From assembly GCA_950295325.1 (NCBI GenBank), contig OX485803.1:75777554-75841553 (forward strand): a stretch of DNA of 64,000 bases, in the 5' to 3' direction. The DNA is from Polytrichum commune (taxonomy: Eukaryota; Streptophyta; Polytrichopsida; Polytrichales; Polytrichaceae). The notes under the pieces are model-generated. The model was not told the DNA's origin, searched no databases, and was given only the letters and a program-made list of their open reading frames with translations. This document shows positions 45,875-58,829 of this stretch, piece by piece. Position 1 is the stretch's first letter, and every line of letters begins with the position of its first letter. Made by a program: the position numbers and the translations under genes.

Positions 45875-46635
45875 GGCCAGTTCTGGTAAGGTCCCAATCC
45901 CACTCTTGTTAGCAAGTCCCAACATGGAGGCAAAGTCCTAACTTTTGAGCCTCAAGAAACCATCAAAATATGGTTTATATTCATAAAAGTCAAATCTTAA
46001 TTATTTTATGCAAAAAATCTAGCTAAACTTGTGTTGAGAGTTGGATCTATCTTTTTGCTCAACCCAACTCTCAACACAAGTCCCAACTCCCACCTCCAAA
46101 AATTGTCGTCATGTAAGCATCCATGTCATACTGGGGACTTAGGACTTGGGACCCCGTGTGAAGTGGTTAGTCCCAACTTCCATGTTCTCAATGGCTGAGA
46201 TTGCACGGATTGCCCTCAAGTGACTCGGGACTTAGGACTTGGGACCTTGTGTAAAGTGATATGTCCCAACTTCCATGCTCTCAACGGTTGAGATTGCACG
46301 GATTGTCCTCAAGTGACTTGGGACATAGGACTTGGGACCTCGTGTGAAAAGTGGTAAGTCCCAACTTCCATGCTCTCAATGGTTGAGATTGCACGGATTG
46401 CCCTTAAGTGACTCAAGACTTAGGACTTGGGACCCTGTGTGAAGTGATAAGTCTCAAATTCCATGCTCTCAACGGCTGAGATTGCACGGATTGTCCTCAA
46501 GTGACTCGGGATTTAGGACTTGGGACCCCGTGTGAAGTAGTAAGTCCCAACTTCCATGCTCTTAATGGCTGAAATTGCATGGATTGCCCTCAAGTGACTC
46601 GGGACTTAGGACTTGGGACCTTGTGTAAACCGGCC
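45875..46635. mobile_element. MITE family D with internal tandem amplification
   Basis: Outer ends GGCCAGTTCTGGTAAGGTCC and the complement of GGCCGGTTTACACAAGGTCC. The left half has the family layout (GGAGGCAAAGTCC, GAGCCTCAAGAAACCATC, the GAGAGTTGGAT hairpin). The right half consists of about five repeats instead of one. Confidence 0.75.
46138..46625. repeat. Five tandem units of about 93-95 bp
   Basis: Each unit contains GACTTAGGACTTGGGACC, then AAGTCCCAACTTCCATGCTC and GAGATTGCACGGATTG. Landmarks at about 46,199, 46,292, 46,387, 46,481 and 46,573 give the period. Single copies of the unit occur in the family members at 35.3 and 54.5 kb. Confidence 0.9.
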
Positions 46636-47785
46636 CTTTTACTAGCCCCAACCATTCAACGGTAAATAATACCAAAGCCACCACTACGCAAGCACCCTCT
46701 CACCGTGTCCAAATTGTTAGTTGAAAGAGTCACGCACAACAAGGTTTTATTTTCTTTCCGGGTGTCCTCCTATTTTGAAGCTTCTGGTCCACCATAGTTA
46801 TAAATTTGGAGGTTCCACTACCTTGGTTGACGAAGTCCCACTAGTGATAGTAGTAGTGTGTATACCAATGAACTTGGTCGGTTACCAAGTTTCTGTACCA
46901 ATCGTGATTGTGAATTGTGAAATTATGGAGACGCTACAAGCATATGAGTCCTAACGATTGACTCGTGTCACTTCAAGTTGGTTTTACGTCACTGGAAAAT
47001 ATGCAAATCTGCCACAATGATAAATTTGCATTGTTTTTTCACTAACGTAGGACGATTGTCCAAGAGTCATTAGATGCAGTGATGATAATTCAATACTTTG
47101 GCTTTGTGAGTTATGTTAGAAAAGCACCCATATATCATAATTATGGTCAAGAATGTATTATCATGTCAAAAGTTGGTGGTTCCTCATCTCGTTTGTCAAT
47201 TAAAAAATGCTTGTAAGATGACATATTTAATTCCGAATTCTCATTTAATAGAAGTGATTCATGTGCATATGTTGTGGGACCCGTCTGCATTTCAAAGTTC
47301 ACATACATGATTAGTACTTTGATCATGTAGGGGAACCTTGGGGAACATTGCGAGCATGTTTTCAATACAAATGTTCTTTCAAACCTATGTACCTTCATTA
47401 TGTGTACAAAAGGACATTTTAAATTGAAATATATCATTTTCTTAAAAACAACTTGATAGTATGATATTTGAAGCCAAAACGTCATATTACTTAGAATACG
47501 ATATTCGGTTAATATGACACGTTCTTGCGCGACCAAACGTGCCTTAATAAAGAGAGTACTCACAAAGTTGAGGACCTCGGCCAATGTCTTGGGATTCCTT
47601 CCCATTTCTTAATTTAAAAAATAAGAATTCATAAAAACAAACTTAAGGATTTGCATGAGGAACATTCCATTGGGGTTGAAGATTTTCATGGATGTCTTTC
47701 GTTTGCACATTGCAAACTGGCCAAGTGTTGATGGACATCTCGGTGGTGAAAGCAAGAAGGAACATGGGAATTGCATTATTAGGGA
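46636..47785. other. Intergenic tract, nothing recognised
   Basis: Short open frames on both strands have no recognisable similarity. The 152-codon minus frame at 47,147-47,605 could be leftover coding sequence but shows no motif. Confidence 0.4.
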
Positions 47786-47789
47786 TAGG

Positions 47790-50150
47790 CACAATGAAAC
47801 AAAATGAAATTGAGTTTAGAGGCCGGGAAGCCGAAAGGCTTATGGAACTAAAACTACATTAAGATGGTGTCGAATCGGCTAATTTCTTAAAGTGGAGTAG
47901 TGCAGTAGCCTCTGAGAGGTAGAGGTTAATTTCAACTTGATGGTCCAATTGAAAGGAAGACTTTAGACTCCCTAATATTGCCTTCTCAAATAATGATTAA
48001 AGCTTTAATGAAGTTATAGGGGACACTCAACACAAAGTGTGCCTCATTTTCAACTACATTATAAGAGCAAAATCGGCATAATCTATTATCTCTAGAGATA
48101 GGATAGTTGACCACCGTCATGCTTTGTTGGAAACTTTATGATTTGAGCCAGGTGCGGTAAGAAACGATGATCTAGCGTTGTGGTGGTGTCAATGGTTGCT
48201 TCAAGTACAATTCACATTTGTATTTGAGAAATTCCTTGAGGTGGAGGTAATTTGTTTCTTCCCCGAGAGATAGAAAGAATTCCACTTTTAGCAAGAAAAG
48301 CCTCCTTGATATCATCAAATGTGATTTTTGATGTTGGGTGGGCATGGGTTTCCCAATTAGATAGACCTCATGATGCCTTCCACATGGTTGTTGTTGATTT
48401 GTGCCATCTGTTAGCCCCTTGTTTGGCAAGGTGTTGGAAGAGAGATGTTGCTTGACTGACTAATCAAGAGGAGGGTAGGTGAGCAACTCATTGTTGAAAG
48501 CTTATAGTTAGCTTAAGAGCATATAATTCCATGGGGAGTTCTCCAAATTCAACCAATAGAATATGATAGGTTGTCAAAGAACACACTTTGGCATGAGACA
48601 TCATATGTATCTTCATGCTCTTCTTCAAAAACCTTTGAGTGAGAATTTTTGAAGTCACCTCCCCAAATTTCAGTGCCATATGTTAAAGTTGGAAAGCCTT
48701 GAATAGATGTGATTTGAGTTCCCAACATGTCACTCCAACTACTATTGTTTTCCTTAAGGTGCCCATCAAGGCTTTCCTACTTGCAATTCTTCGCCTTTTA
48801 CTTGATGGTTTAAAGTGGCCATGTGAGTAGAAGTCAATCCCAAGGTATTTATATTCACGGTTTATCTCAATTTGGTCCTTGCTTAGGTAAAATGTTTCTT
48901 GGTTTAATTTTCTTTTGTTGCGGCTAAAGATCATGATTTTGGTCTTAGATAAATTGACATCAAGACTAGAAGAAGTGCAAAACTTAGATGGTTTATTAAT
49001 AAATCTTTGTAAGCATGATCGTAATTTTAGACAACATAACAACATCGTCAACGTAGAGAGTAATGGCAAACATTGCATTAAATAAACACAAAGAATCTTC
49101 GTCAATCACATCCATATATGTTTCAAGTTCATCAATGTATAACCCAAATCACTACCATTGATGAAAGGGGGGGAAAGAGGACATCCTAGTTTAACACCAA
49201 TGTCGGACATTATTTCGCCATGTGTATCCCCTTTGATTTGTACTTTGGCATAGATTGTGGTATACATTGCTCTACAACTTGTTATAAATTTGTTGGTGCG
49301 CTTGACTGTTAGAGGTGTTCCCAAATCTTGTCACGTGGAATTGTGTTGGAAGCTTTTTGAAATCAACAAAACATGAATGAAGTCATTGATATGCAAATAC
49401 TTATTGTTCAATAAAAGTACACAATGTAGGAATATGGTCCAAAGTAGATCTACCTTACCTAAAACATGCTTGTCCTCTTTGCTTTGACCCCTTTCAATTA
49501 TGCCTATTGACTATATTTTTTCTTCAAAACGGAGCCATAGAGCTTGCCAAAGTTTGTGCCTAACATTATGGTTTTGTGATTTCCCAAGGTGCTTCATTCG
49601 CCGGATTTGAAGATCATTTGAATAATGTTGGTGGTCCATGAAACTATGACTCCTTCTCTAGCCACCAAATTAAATAGTTCGTGATTGGCTCACATAGATC
49701 ATTTTCTGCCCATTTTAAAAACTCGGGTTTTAGCCATGAATATCTCATGCCGTGTGATTTTGTTGAATCCTTGTAGTTGCCTATACTTTCCCTTTTGTAT
49801 AAACATTGGAATTAAATGATCATTGATACTTTGTCTTCAGGTGTGTAATTTTATGCAATAGTCTAGTACTTCTTGTGCCATAAATAGGAGGGTCTATCTA
49901 GTCTTTTTCTTCAAAGCTCTTCCCAAAACAATTCTAGGTCCCTTTTTAGCAAAAGATGTAGTTCCTTTTCTTCGTGTTCCAAGTAAGAGCATTTCTTATG
50001 CCGGATCATCATGCGGTATTCTTTGGAAGCTATTCGTGAAGTATTGACTGAGTGACTAGAGCTTAACACAATATGCTAGTGTCATTGAGCCTCTCAACAA
50101 TCACTATTGAACCATGTGTTGGATAGTGTACCTCTTTGTCTATCACTTCT
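47790..50150 (-). pseudogene. Non-LTR retrotransposon (LINE) fragment, reverse transcriptase to 3' end
   Basis: On the minus strand, broken frames follow the order of a LINE reverse transcriptase. About 49,700-49,500 gives LKWAENDLCEPITN and LWQALWLRFEEKI (fingers). About 49,350 gives FVDFKK. About 49,190 gives IGVKLGCPLSP, matching the 'G-V-x-Q-G-C-P-L-S-P' motif. 48,683-49,105 gives LDVNLSKTKIMIFSR and YKYLGIDFYSHGHF (thumb). Further 3' lie THHILL-type and LHLKEFLKYKCE segments. The 3' end near 47,790 carries the box CCATAAGCCTTTCGGCTTC, found also at about 59,090-59,110 in another copy. Stops and frameshifts throughout; inactive. Confidence 0.8.
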
Positions 50151-50566
50151 TTTTTTCTTTCTTTTTTTTTAGTGAAGATTGCTCGAGTTGCGCATAATAC
50201 CAAGCATTTCCTAAGGGTGAGTTTCCATGTAGGCCACTCGCCCACCATATTATAGTGTGAGTAAGGACAAACCCGCCCAAATGTACATGAAATCTACAAG
50301 GATAGGGTTTGTATGTGCCGACTAGATACTCCCATCTTCTCAAATCCGGGCCCCCTACTAACCTTCTCCTCTTGGTTACCAAGGATGGAGTACTAGACCA
50401 ACATTGGTTCTCTTGAGTCGTCAACGGGTTGTGATCCTTCGGCGACCGACACTCGTAAGTTAAAGATTCTTTAATAGATGCATGGAAGTCTAGCAACTTA
50501 TGTCCACGGCCCTTCACATTCTAGCGATCCGCCAAGAATGCGGTTGGATGGCGGCTTGTTCCTAAC
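50151..50566. other. Tract between LINE fragment and MITE
   Basis: Possible 5' continuation of the LINE on the minus strand, but no endonuclease motif was recognised. Confidence 0.35.
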
Positions 50567-51054
50567 TACACTCTAAACTCTGTAGTATCACTCATGTGGC
50601 AACCAAAGTGCACGTGATATTACGGAGTTTTGTAGTGTTAACATAGATGCATTATACCATACAATTAGTTTAGCATATGACATTATGGAATAACACAAAG
50701 GATATGTGAGGACAATTTGAATTTGTTCTCCTGTCACCTACGCTAGTGTGGTCCACTCCACTTAGCCTTCCCGGGCCATGTGGCGGATGCATGCACCAAC
50801 ATTCAACAAGTGGCATAAGAAGAAGGAGGAGAAGAAGAAGAAGGTGACACTCCACATGTTAACACATGGTGCAATGCGAGGGTGTGGGTTGACTTCTTGG
50901 GTGGTTTGTACTAATGACAGATGCCGTGATATAAGGGAGAGAAATGTGACAATATGGAGTGAGATTTGAACTATGAACATCCGTTCCCTAGGGTTTCAAG
51001 ACATTAGAAAGTGTGTGACATTATGGAGGTTGATATTACGGAGTTTAGGGTGTA
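50567..51054. mobile_element. MITE family A, long form (488 bp)
   Basis: Ends TACACTCTAAACTCTGTAGT and the complement of TACACCCTAAACTCCGTAAT, with the CCTACGCTAGTGTGGTCCAC middle segment and an AAG-rich insert (AGAAGGAGGAGAAGAAGAAG). TA at both sides. Confidence 0.85.
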
Positions 51055-52240
51055 CATGCCAACACCTTTGACCCACTATTATCTAGAATCTTTCGGCGAG
51101 CGGCTTGCATGGAAACTCACCCTTATTACACTGCATGGGAATTTCACACGAATTTGGAATCAAAAGCTGCCACTGGCACTGACACGGGAAGTTCGGGCGA
51201 AGACTTTTGGGGCCAAAGTTTGAAGTGGTCCGTTAGTTCCGGGAATTCTCAACATGAACTCGATATGATCTAGAATGTCTATCCCTGCCATAACTTAACA
51301 ACATCATCGTGAGCTCTGGCAACTTGTTGAAACCAATCGACGCCAAGAAGATCGAACCAGATGAAGAAGAAAAAGGCCTAAAAAATGGGTGGACTCTAAG
51401 CCCCCCGTGCCATCACGGCTCACTATATATTATTATTATTCGCAATCCGTGAACTTAATTAAGGTTCATGGAAACTACCGGAGGTGGACTTTTGAGTTTC
51501 ACACTTGGAGGCTAGGCTGCATGCAATGGAATGAAAGTCAAGGGAGTCCACGGTGCACGAGTAGGAGCCGTATCTATCCCATTAGTTTAGGGAAATTTAG
51601 TAACTCAAATCAAGATTCTTAAAGGAAAAATAATGATAGATTATTGTACCTATGAAACTTATTCTCTATCTGAACCTAGCAGAAGCATACTTCTTCTCTT
51701 CCATCCACTTCGGATTCATGCTGAAAATCAAGAGTCGTTATCTTGCAGTTTAATTTAGATTTAAAGAGCAACCCACTTAGATTGTTTCAGAGGAAAGAGA
51801 TCGAGCTCTCCCTCCCTCTTACTAAACGCAATCGATGTCTTCATTTGTGGGAGAAATTAAGGAGTTGAAACCATCAAAACGTGAGCATCTTAGGTTACTA
51901 TTCTAACCTCTAAATAAGTCACGCAAAACACGAGTTCCAAGTGACTTTTTTGTGTCCCACTAAAAGCTGTAAAGTTGTGCAAAAGTATGTTTTGTTACAT
52001 TTTTCATCTAATACTACTGTTGAAAGACCAAAACATAGTTCACGAAGTTCACTAGCTGCCACTACTGTAACGACCGTATGTTCCATGTTTTCAAAGTTGT
52101 TTAGAGTGATGGATTCCGGAAGTAGCCACAGAGTTTATTACTACTCAGCCCATTCTGAGGGGGGGGGGGGGCGCAAAACATGCAAACTCCGACAAGTGTC
52201 CACTTTTGTAGCTTGAAGAAATGTTGTTACTAACCCATAA
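51055..52240. other. Intergenic tract, nothing recognised
   Basis: No recognised gene. A G-run of about 12 lies at 52,159-52,171. It may hold the lost 5' part of the LINE that follows. Confidence 0.4.
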
Positions 52241-52249
52241 CATTTGATG

Positions 52250-53780
52250 ATTATTTTAGTCGAGGGGATGGTCCCATCTACTCATGGGATAACTTACGAG
52301 ATGATGGTCTTCGGGTTGTAGCTCAACTGGATAGATTCTACTCGTTTTCTAGTTCGGTTCAGAATCCATCTTCTCATATTATGCATTATAAGATACTTTG
52401 AGATTCATCGTTTTCTGATCACCACCCAATTTTTCTTCTTATTAATCTTGGCACTAGTCCTCTGGATGGCTCTGTTGGAACGTTAACGCTAGATTTTTGC
52501 AAGAAGCCATAGACTATGTTGAGGCCTCGCGGGAGGCATCTCTTCCTCAAATGCCTTTGTTTACAATATATATATATTTGTTGAATATTATAAAAAAATT
52601 GTATTTCAAGAGTTGTCACGGACAGGGTGGAAGAGGCGAGACTGAGAGAATCCCATGAATTTTGGCAAGTTCAGCTTCACTTAGATCCCCAAAGCGAAGC
52701 TACTAAATCTGCCATTAAAGATCGTAGGTCTCAATTGCACAAAATTTATGGATAGGAAAGAAGATGGGCGTAAGATGCGGTCTAGAACGAAGTGGATGAA
52801 ATCTAGAGATATGAAGTATTCATTTTCCTCGGTCAAGCAGTGTCCAATGGAAGGTCTCATAACAGAGCTATGTGATGAAGATGACATAGTCATCCCTTCG
52901 AGTGCCGATCTCGGTTGAAATTGTAATATGTTCTACTCTAAGTTGTACGCTAATCCTGCCTTTGATGCACAAGGAGAGGATCGTCATGCAAAGTTGTTAA
53001 GCCACATCCCCAATAAATTCTCACTTGTAGCCCAAAAGGCATTAGAGGCCCCAATCGCAGAGGTGGAACTCACGAGTGCAATTCAGGCATTGGCAAAAGG
53101 CAAGAGTATGGGACCAGATGGACTTATCGATGACTTCTTCAAAGCATACTAGAGCTCTTACAAATGCAGATTTTATAGACATGCTAAATGAGTCTCTACA
53201 ACGAGGCCGATTTATGAAGGGAGTCACACATGGACTCATTGCTCTTTTGTTCAAGGGAAGGGGATAGATTAAAGCCGACCAACTAGTGCCCTATCACTTT
53301 ACAACACTACATACAAGATTTTTGTCAAATCTCTACAAATATGCCTCCAACCTTTGTTAGTAGAGGTAATTAATAGCGACCAAATTTCTTTTCTTCCACT
53401 TAGATTCATCTTGGATAACATTATTCTTATACATGAATCCATACAATGGGCTAAGGAGTCCCACCAAGATTCATTTTTACTTAAACTAGATGTTAGTAAA
53501 GCCTATGATAGAGTTGATTGGATGTTTCTGTTCAAAGTAATAGAGCAGTTAGGGATGCCTAACTCCTTTATTAACATATTTAGATTGTTGTTCCAAGATG
53601 CATCGGTTTTAATCAAAATTAATGACCAAGTGATAAATGTTTTTGATATTCATAGAGGTGTTTGATAGGGTTGTCCTTTAGCTCCGTATTTGCTAACCTT
53701 GGCCCTCATAAGTCTTTCCCAATGATGCAATGCCTCTTTGATCAATCACTCAACAAATCTCTAAAACCTTGTAGTAGAAT
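52250..53780 (+). pseudogene. L1-type LINE fragment: endonuclease end and reverse transcriptase
   Basis: On the plus strand, 52,262-52,440 reads YSWDNLRDDGLRVVAQLDRF and ends in SDHHPI, the last motif of AP-type LINE endonucleases. From 52,928 the reverse transcriptase follows: FYSKLYANPAFDAQ, KGKSMGPDGLIDDFFKAY, then (53,354-53,665) LLKLDVSKAYDRVDW, the catalytic A motif. R-G-V-stop-Q-G-C-P-L-A-P is interrupted by a TGA at about 53,665. The YADD box is not found. Broken and inactive. Motif spelling differs from the minus-strand LINE at 48-50 kb, so it is a different family. Confidence 0.85.
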
Positions 53781-54498
53781 TTACTCATAGCAATTTGTCA
53801 GTTACTTGAAAGATTAGACCCCAAATGGACATTATTTCTTGAGTCCCCTTGGTTGTGTGTTGGTTCTCTCAAGGTGAATGTTTTTCTTTTGCAATTGAAT
53901 TTGTTTTCAGTTTGTGCCAAAGAAGTAGAAGAAGCTATGTTGCTATTAAATATGTGATAGGTGTCCAAGCGACACTAGTGCATCTAATATAAGGCGTAAT
54001 CACCCTTGAGAGGTACTAGTGGAAGTCGGTTCCTAAAATCTTTGTGTACATAAGGTTGAGGCATCTATAATCGAAAAATATGAGAGTTTGCATCTATTTA
54101 GGAGGAGTGAGAGTAGGGGATTACTTTTATTGCAATATAAACAAATTATAAGGAGAATGCAATTTCTTTCTTTCTTTCTTTCTTTCTTTCAAGAATATGG
54201 AAATTGTTACAAATTTTGAAGCGGTAAAGTTAGGGTAACACATAATCGATTTAAAGATGAACCCATAGTCGATTTAGAAGTTAACCCATAACTGCTCATC
54301 TAAATTCTAATGTTTAGCTACAATAATTGTCAAAACTCTTAAGAGGGTAATCAATCACAAACTATCACCACATAAACCTCAACTCCATTCGCCTAAAAAA
54401 ATTATATAGAACTTATCATGTTGGCATTACATGACCCTAGTGGGTTGTTAAATGGACCTAGTCAACTATGGATGCCTTGATCTTAGATGAGTGAGTGA
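53781..54498. other. Intergenic tract with a (CTTT)n microsatellite
   Basis: (CTTT)n at about 54,163-54,190. No gene recognised. Confidence 0.5.
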
Positions 54499-54874
54499 GG
54501 GCCAATTCAAATGGGTACCCAAGTCCTAAGTCCCACTAATGTTAGCAAGTCTCAACGTAGAGGCAAAGTCCCAAGTTTTGAGCCTCAAAAAATCATTAAA
54601 ATATGGTTTATATTCATTAAAGGTGAATCTTTATTTTATGAAAAACTTATCGGGTCCTATGTTGAGAGTTGGGTCTAGCTTTTTGCCCAACCCAACTCTC
54701 AACACAAGCCCCAAGCCTCACCTCAAAAAGTTGTTGCCATGTAGCATCTTTATCAAACTTGGGACCCTTGTGAAGTGGCAAGTCCCAACTTCGATGCTCT
54801 CAATGGCCGAGATTGCACATATTGACTTCAAGTGAGTTGGGCTTTAGGACTTGGGACCCCGTGTGAATTGGCCC
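54499..54874. mobile_element. MITE family D, monomer (376 bp)
   Basis: TIRs GGGCCAATTCAAATGGGTAC and the complement of GGGCCAATTCACACGGGGTC. Carries one copy of the unit that is amplified at 46.1-46.6 kb, and the TTGAGAGTTGGGT hairpin. Confidence 0.85.
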
Positions 54875-54884
54875 TCGATGTCCA

Positions 54885-55080
54885 TGGAGATTTTTTGGGC
54901 ATAATCGATCGAGATCCCAATGTTTCCAAGTCCAACTGATTACATGTTCACATCTTCGGGGTTTCCCTATTAATTTGAGGTATGTTTCTTAAATTCTTCT
55001 AAAATGGTGGGTAATTTCTCTAAACTCTTGAACATCAACTGGTTATTTCTCAAACCCCACTGGTTCATTTGTAACTAGCG
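54885..55080 (+). repeat. ACCGGTT-rich repeat, diverged copy
   Basis: GGAGATTTTTTGGGCATAAT at the start, TTCCAAGTCCAACTGATTAC, and CATTTGTAACTAGCG at the end. Most CCGGTT cores have decayed to CTGGTT or CTGATT. Confidence 0.65.
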
Positions 55081-55896
55081 GTCAACAACGTGTATTGTTG
55101 ACCAAGTTTTTTTTTTAAAGTTTTATGATATTTGACACACAAAAACTTGCACACCAAAAAAGCCCCACGTCAATTGACATGCACAATTAAAATTTGACAT
55201 GGAGCGTGAAGAAATAACCTACACGTCAATTAACACGTTAGAAATTGAAAGGACATGTACTACCAGAAATGTGACATTGAGGTGACATTTCATAAGAAAA
55301 TGTAGATGTCAATTCACATTCATTTTATGTTTTTGAAACGTCACATCACACTTTGGATTTGAAGTTGAACGTCAAATGCAATGTGTCAAACACACACACT
55401 GCCGGTCAGTTCTCCCCATGTCAATTGAGAGTGAGTGAGCTCTTTTGTGATATAAGTATACTGGAAGTTGGCGTTCGCGGATTGGCCTTCCTTCATTAAG
55501 CCTATGGCGTAGAAAACTAAGTAAAAATGGAAATGGAAATAACAAGCTCGGTGAGCCAAGTGGAGAGCATGCGGCAAGCCAAGTGATGAAGATCTTTGAA
55601 GGGAGGGAGATGGTGGGAGGGACACGTGACCCATTGAGTCGTGATTTTTCTCCTAAATTTAAGATAAGTGCACTTAAGTTAGCAGGAATAGGAACCTAGA
55701 TTTGGTGGACTGGAAAGGTCCCAGCTTTGTCAAATTTGGGCTACTATGCTTTCCTGGTTTCTTGCGTCCATGCAACTGGTTCTTACCCACCAGGTGTGTG
55801 TTGCTGTTCTCACACTGCCTTAATTACCAACCCTTTGCTACTTTAGCTTAAATATAGCATCCACATTGTAAAAGAGATGGCCATGTGTAGGTGTCC
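55081..55896. other. Intergenic tract with short inverted repeats
   Basis: A hairpin GGTCAACAA/TTGTTGACC lies at 55,080-55,103. Between 55,160 and 55,400 GTCAATTGACATG-like words recur in both orientations, suggesting a small decayed inverted-repeat element. No gene recognised. Confidence 0.35.
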
Positions 55897-56345
55897 CGGG
55901 AGATTTTTTGGGTGTGATCGGTCAAGATCCAAGTGCTTCCAAGTCCAACCGGTTACAAGACCGGTTATTACAATTTGTGATCATTTAGGTTTTCTTCATT
56001 AAACTCGAAGGATGGTCACATCGTGGGGTCTAGCCGGCCCCCAGCCAGCCCGGCCGGTGCGTCTCCCCCCCCCCCCCCTTCTTTTCTCGCGTAGCTGGAG
56101 CCACTCATCCAAGGCGGATGGGAAAAGCTCTCATACAATCTTGCCGTGGGACAAGGGACAATCTGGCTGGGGCTATATGGGAGATTGTCCCATCCGCACT
56201 GGATGGGTGGCCTTAGCTACACGCGCGGAGGGTGGGGGAGGCACCAGCCGGGCTGGCCGGGGGTTTGCTAGACCCCTTGGTGTGGTCCCCTATGAGGCAC
56301 ATTTCATAGATTCATCTAGAATGATCAACTAGTTGAAGTTCAAGA
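55897..56345 (+). repeat. ACCGGTT-rich repeat, split by a GC-rich element
   Basis: GGGAGATTTTTTGGGTGTGA and CAAGTCCAACCGGTTACA on the left; after the insertion TTCATAGATTCATCTAGAAT resumes the family order. Confidence 0.6.
56010..56292. mobile_element. CpG-rich TIR element (about 280 bp)
   Basis: GGGGTCTAGC at 56,025-56,034 and GCTAGACCCC at 56,267-56,276 continue inward as matched arms (CCCCCAGCCAGCCCGGCCGG on the left, with its near-complement on the right) and outward to about 56,010 and 56,292. Its base composition differs sharply from the AT-rich surroundings. No clear target duplication and no coding sequence. Confidence 0.7.
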
Positions 56346-58775
56346 CGAACTTTGAGTTCGACTCTTGCGTTGGGAAATGCCAGTTGCATCCCCAACCCTT
56401 CAAATTTTCCGCCCAGCATGCCGCCTGTTTTTGCATGGCTTGCTAACTATTTACCATTATTCATATGCTACGATGGGAATAAGAACTTCAGTGTGAAGCT
56501 GACGAACGTTATGGAAATATTTATCAAAGTTATTCTTTGTGGGTGTCAAGAAGGGCTATGGATTTGCGGGTGTCTATATAAATTCATCAATTATGAAGTT
56601 GAAAATGCAATGAGCTCTTTTAGAGTTTGAAAATACTTATTTTTAGATAGTTCGTATCCATAAATGAGATGAGAGACTCTGAGTTAGTTTTAGTGAGGTA
56701 TAGTTCAAATGAATCGACCCATAATCTTGAAGGGGATTTTTATTTTACTGAAACATTTTCATCCATGATGAATGAGTTTACATTGATGCCACAAAGTTCT
56801 AAGTTGTGAAGAAGTGTAACCTTCCTAGACAACAAATCTATTGCTATCTATCAAAACATCACATCATGTTGAGTAATGTCCAAATGTCGTATGCATGAGA
56901 GGTCCAATTCAAGCTCCAAAATTGTTGAAGGGTTAACTAAACTCATGTTAAGATGGATATAGGGTTTGTAACTACATGTATAAATGCCCTATTGAGAGTA
57001 TGATCTTAATCACTGTTAAAGATGACCTTAATAACAACTTAAATATTTCTTGTTGATAATTGAAAACTGAATTCAACATATTTTAGCACGTGGTTTTTTC
57101 CCAAGGTATGGATGAATTATGAATTTTGAAGTGTTAATTATAAGTGTGTCCAACATGTGATTACATAATTGAGAAACACATATAGGGGTGGCTTGGTTGG
57201 AGTTGGTGTAGAGTTCAGGGTTAGCATTTAGGGTGGAAATACAATGCATTCCTACACAACTTGGGATTTATTCCTTTTAATTTATTTGACTATAATTTTT
57301 TATACGGACCCCACATTAGTGTGCTATAAGCCTCTCAAAAATGCACATCTTATTCATACATCAACACATGCAAATTTTTAGTTGGAGCCTCTTCATCTAC
57401 AATGAATCCATATAGGACAAGTGCCCATGATTGGGCCAATTTGGTAATTAATTTAGATTGAGTCATAGATAAGCTTGATTCCACTAGAAGTTGCAAATAG
57501 TCACTTCAAGTATTAGACTTAGATTGCTTAAGAACTCTAGCTTAACTACGATGTGTCAATCGGGATGAAGAATTAGAGAGATTATAAAACTATAGTATGT
57601 GAGTGGCCAGTACCGTAGTTCTCTAGCAACTTGGGCAGAAAATAATTAATTTTAAAGGTGCCTAAATTTATGGGAAATTAATTTCGTTGAGTGTCCAAAA
57701 AAAAGAAGTAACATTCAAATAATGTCTAATATCCCAATAATGCAAGTGACATTCACTGGAATCCAACAAAATAGCATCAAATAACTTCAATGGTGTCTTC
57801 ACATGGCATCAATCTTAGTCATGGTCTAAAAACAATACAACCATGAATTTGCTTCACAAACTTTAGGATAGGGAATGTCGGTGAAGGGAGGTGTTTAGGT
57901 TGATCGTAGCCGCCATAGACGAAATTAGGAAAACCATTCAAGAATTATAGAAATGACTTGGATGAATGTTTAACTTAGTTTAAATTACTTTTTAAATTTG
58001 CCCAATTTTAGAATATCATGTTATGGGCTGCCCAACTTACATTTGCACTTCAATCAATTATTAGACAGAAAGGTGTCCAGGCTGCTAGAAAACTACGGTA
58101 GAAAGAAGAAAGAATAAGACAAGTTTGATCCGACATGCAACGTATGAGCTCATCTAGAAAATAATAAGCACGTTATGTTGTCCGTAGGTTACGGCATCAA
58201 GGCAAACGGTATATGAGTGGCTTGCAACTTTTGTAGGGACTACTAAAAGGTGAACTTCAAATCCTTGGAGTTTCCATGCACAAGAGTCGAGATCACGATC
58301 CCACAAAGATCACAACTTTCCAAGAGAGATGGTTAGTTATAGGTACAGTTCTTGCTTTTTAGGTGTGTAAAGTCCACAACCCATTAAATTTGCTCTAGAA
58401 TATCCTATCTACATGTTCACATTTTGAGTGGGATAAATACCCGTGCTTCAACCTTGGTGTGTATTCGTAAGTTCTAGAATAGGCATTTCTTATCCAAAAT
58501 ACGACATTTGTGCTTCCAAAACAAAAACAAAAAAAACACAAAACATAACAAACTAACATAACCTATTGCATAATAAAACCACATGAGAAACGTCCACTTC
58601 GGTTTGTTAATCATACTTGAAGCAACCATTTATACCACCCCAATGAAAAATTGTTGTTGCTTGTTACAGTTCAAACCTTAAATTTGCCATTGAAACTAGT
58701 TGGTGGTTGGTTGACTATTTCAATTTCCAGGGATAAATGATTATGCCAATCATGTTCTAAAAATGTGGTTGAAAA
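56346..58775. other. Intergenic tract, nothing recognised
   Basis: Several short open frames but no recognisable protein, RNA gene or repeat on either strand. Confidence 0.45.
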
Positions 58776-58829
58776 TGAGACACATTTGGTGTTGGGGTGT
58801 CCTGACTACAGCTCCATTAAAGATCCAAT

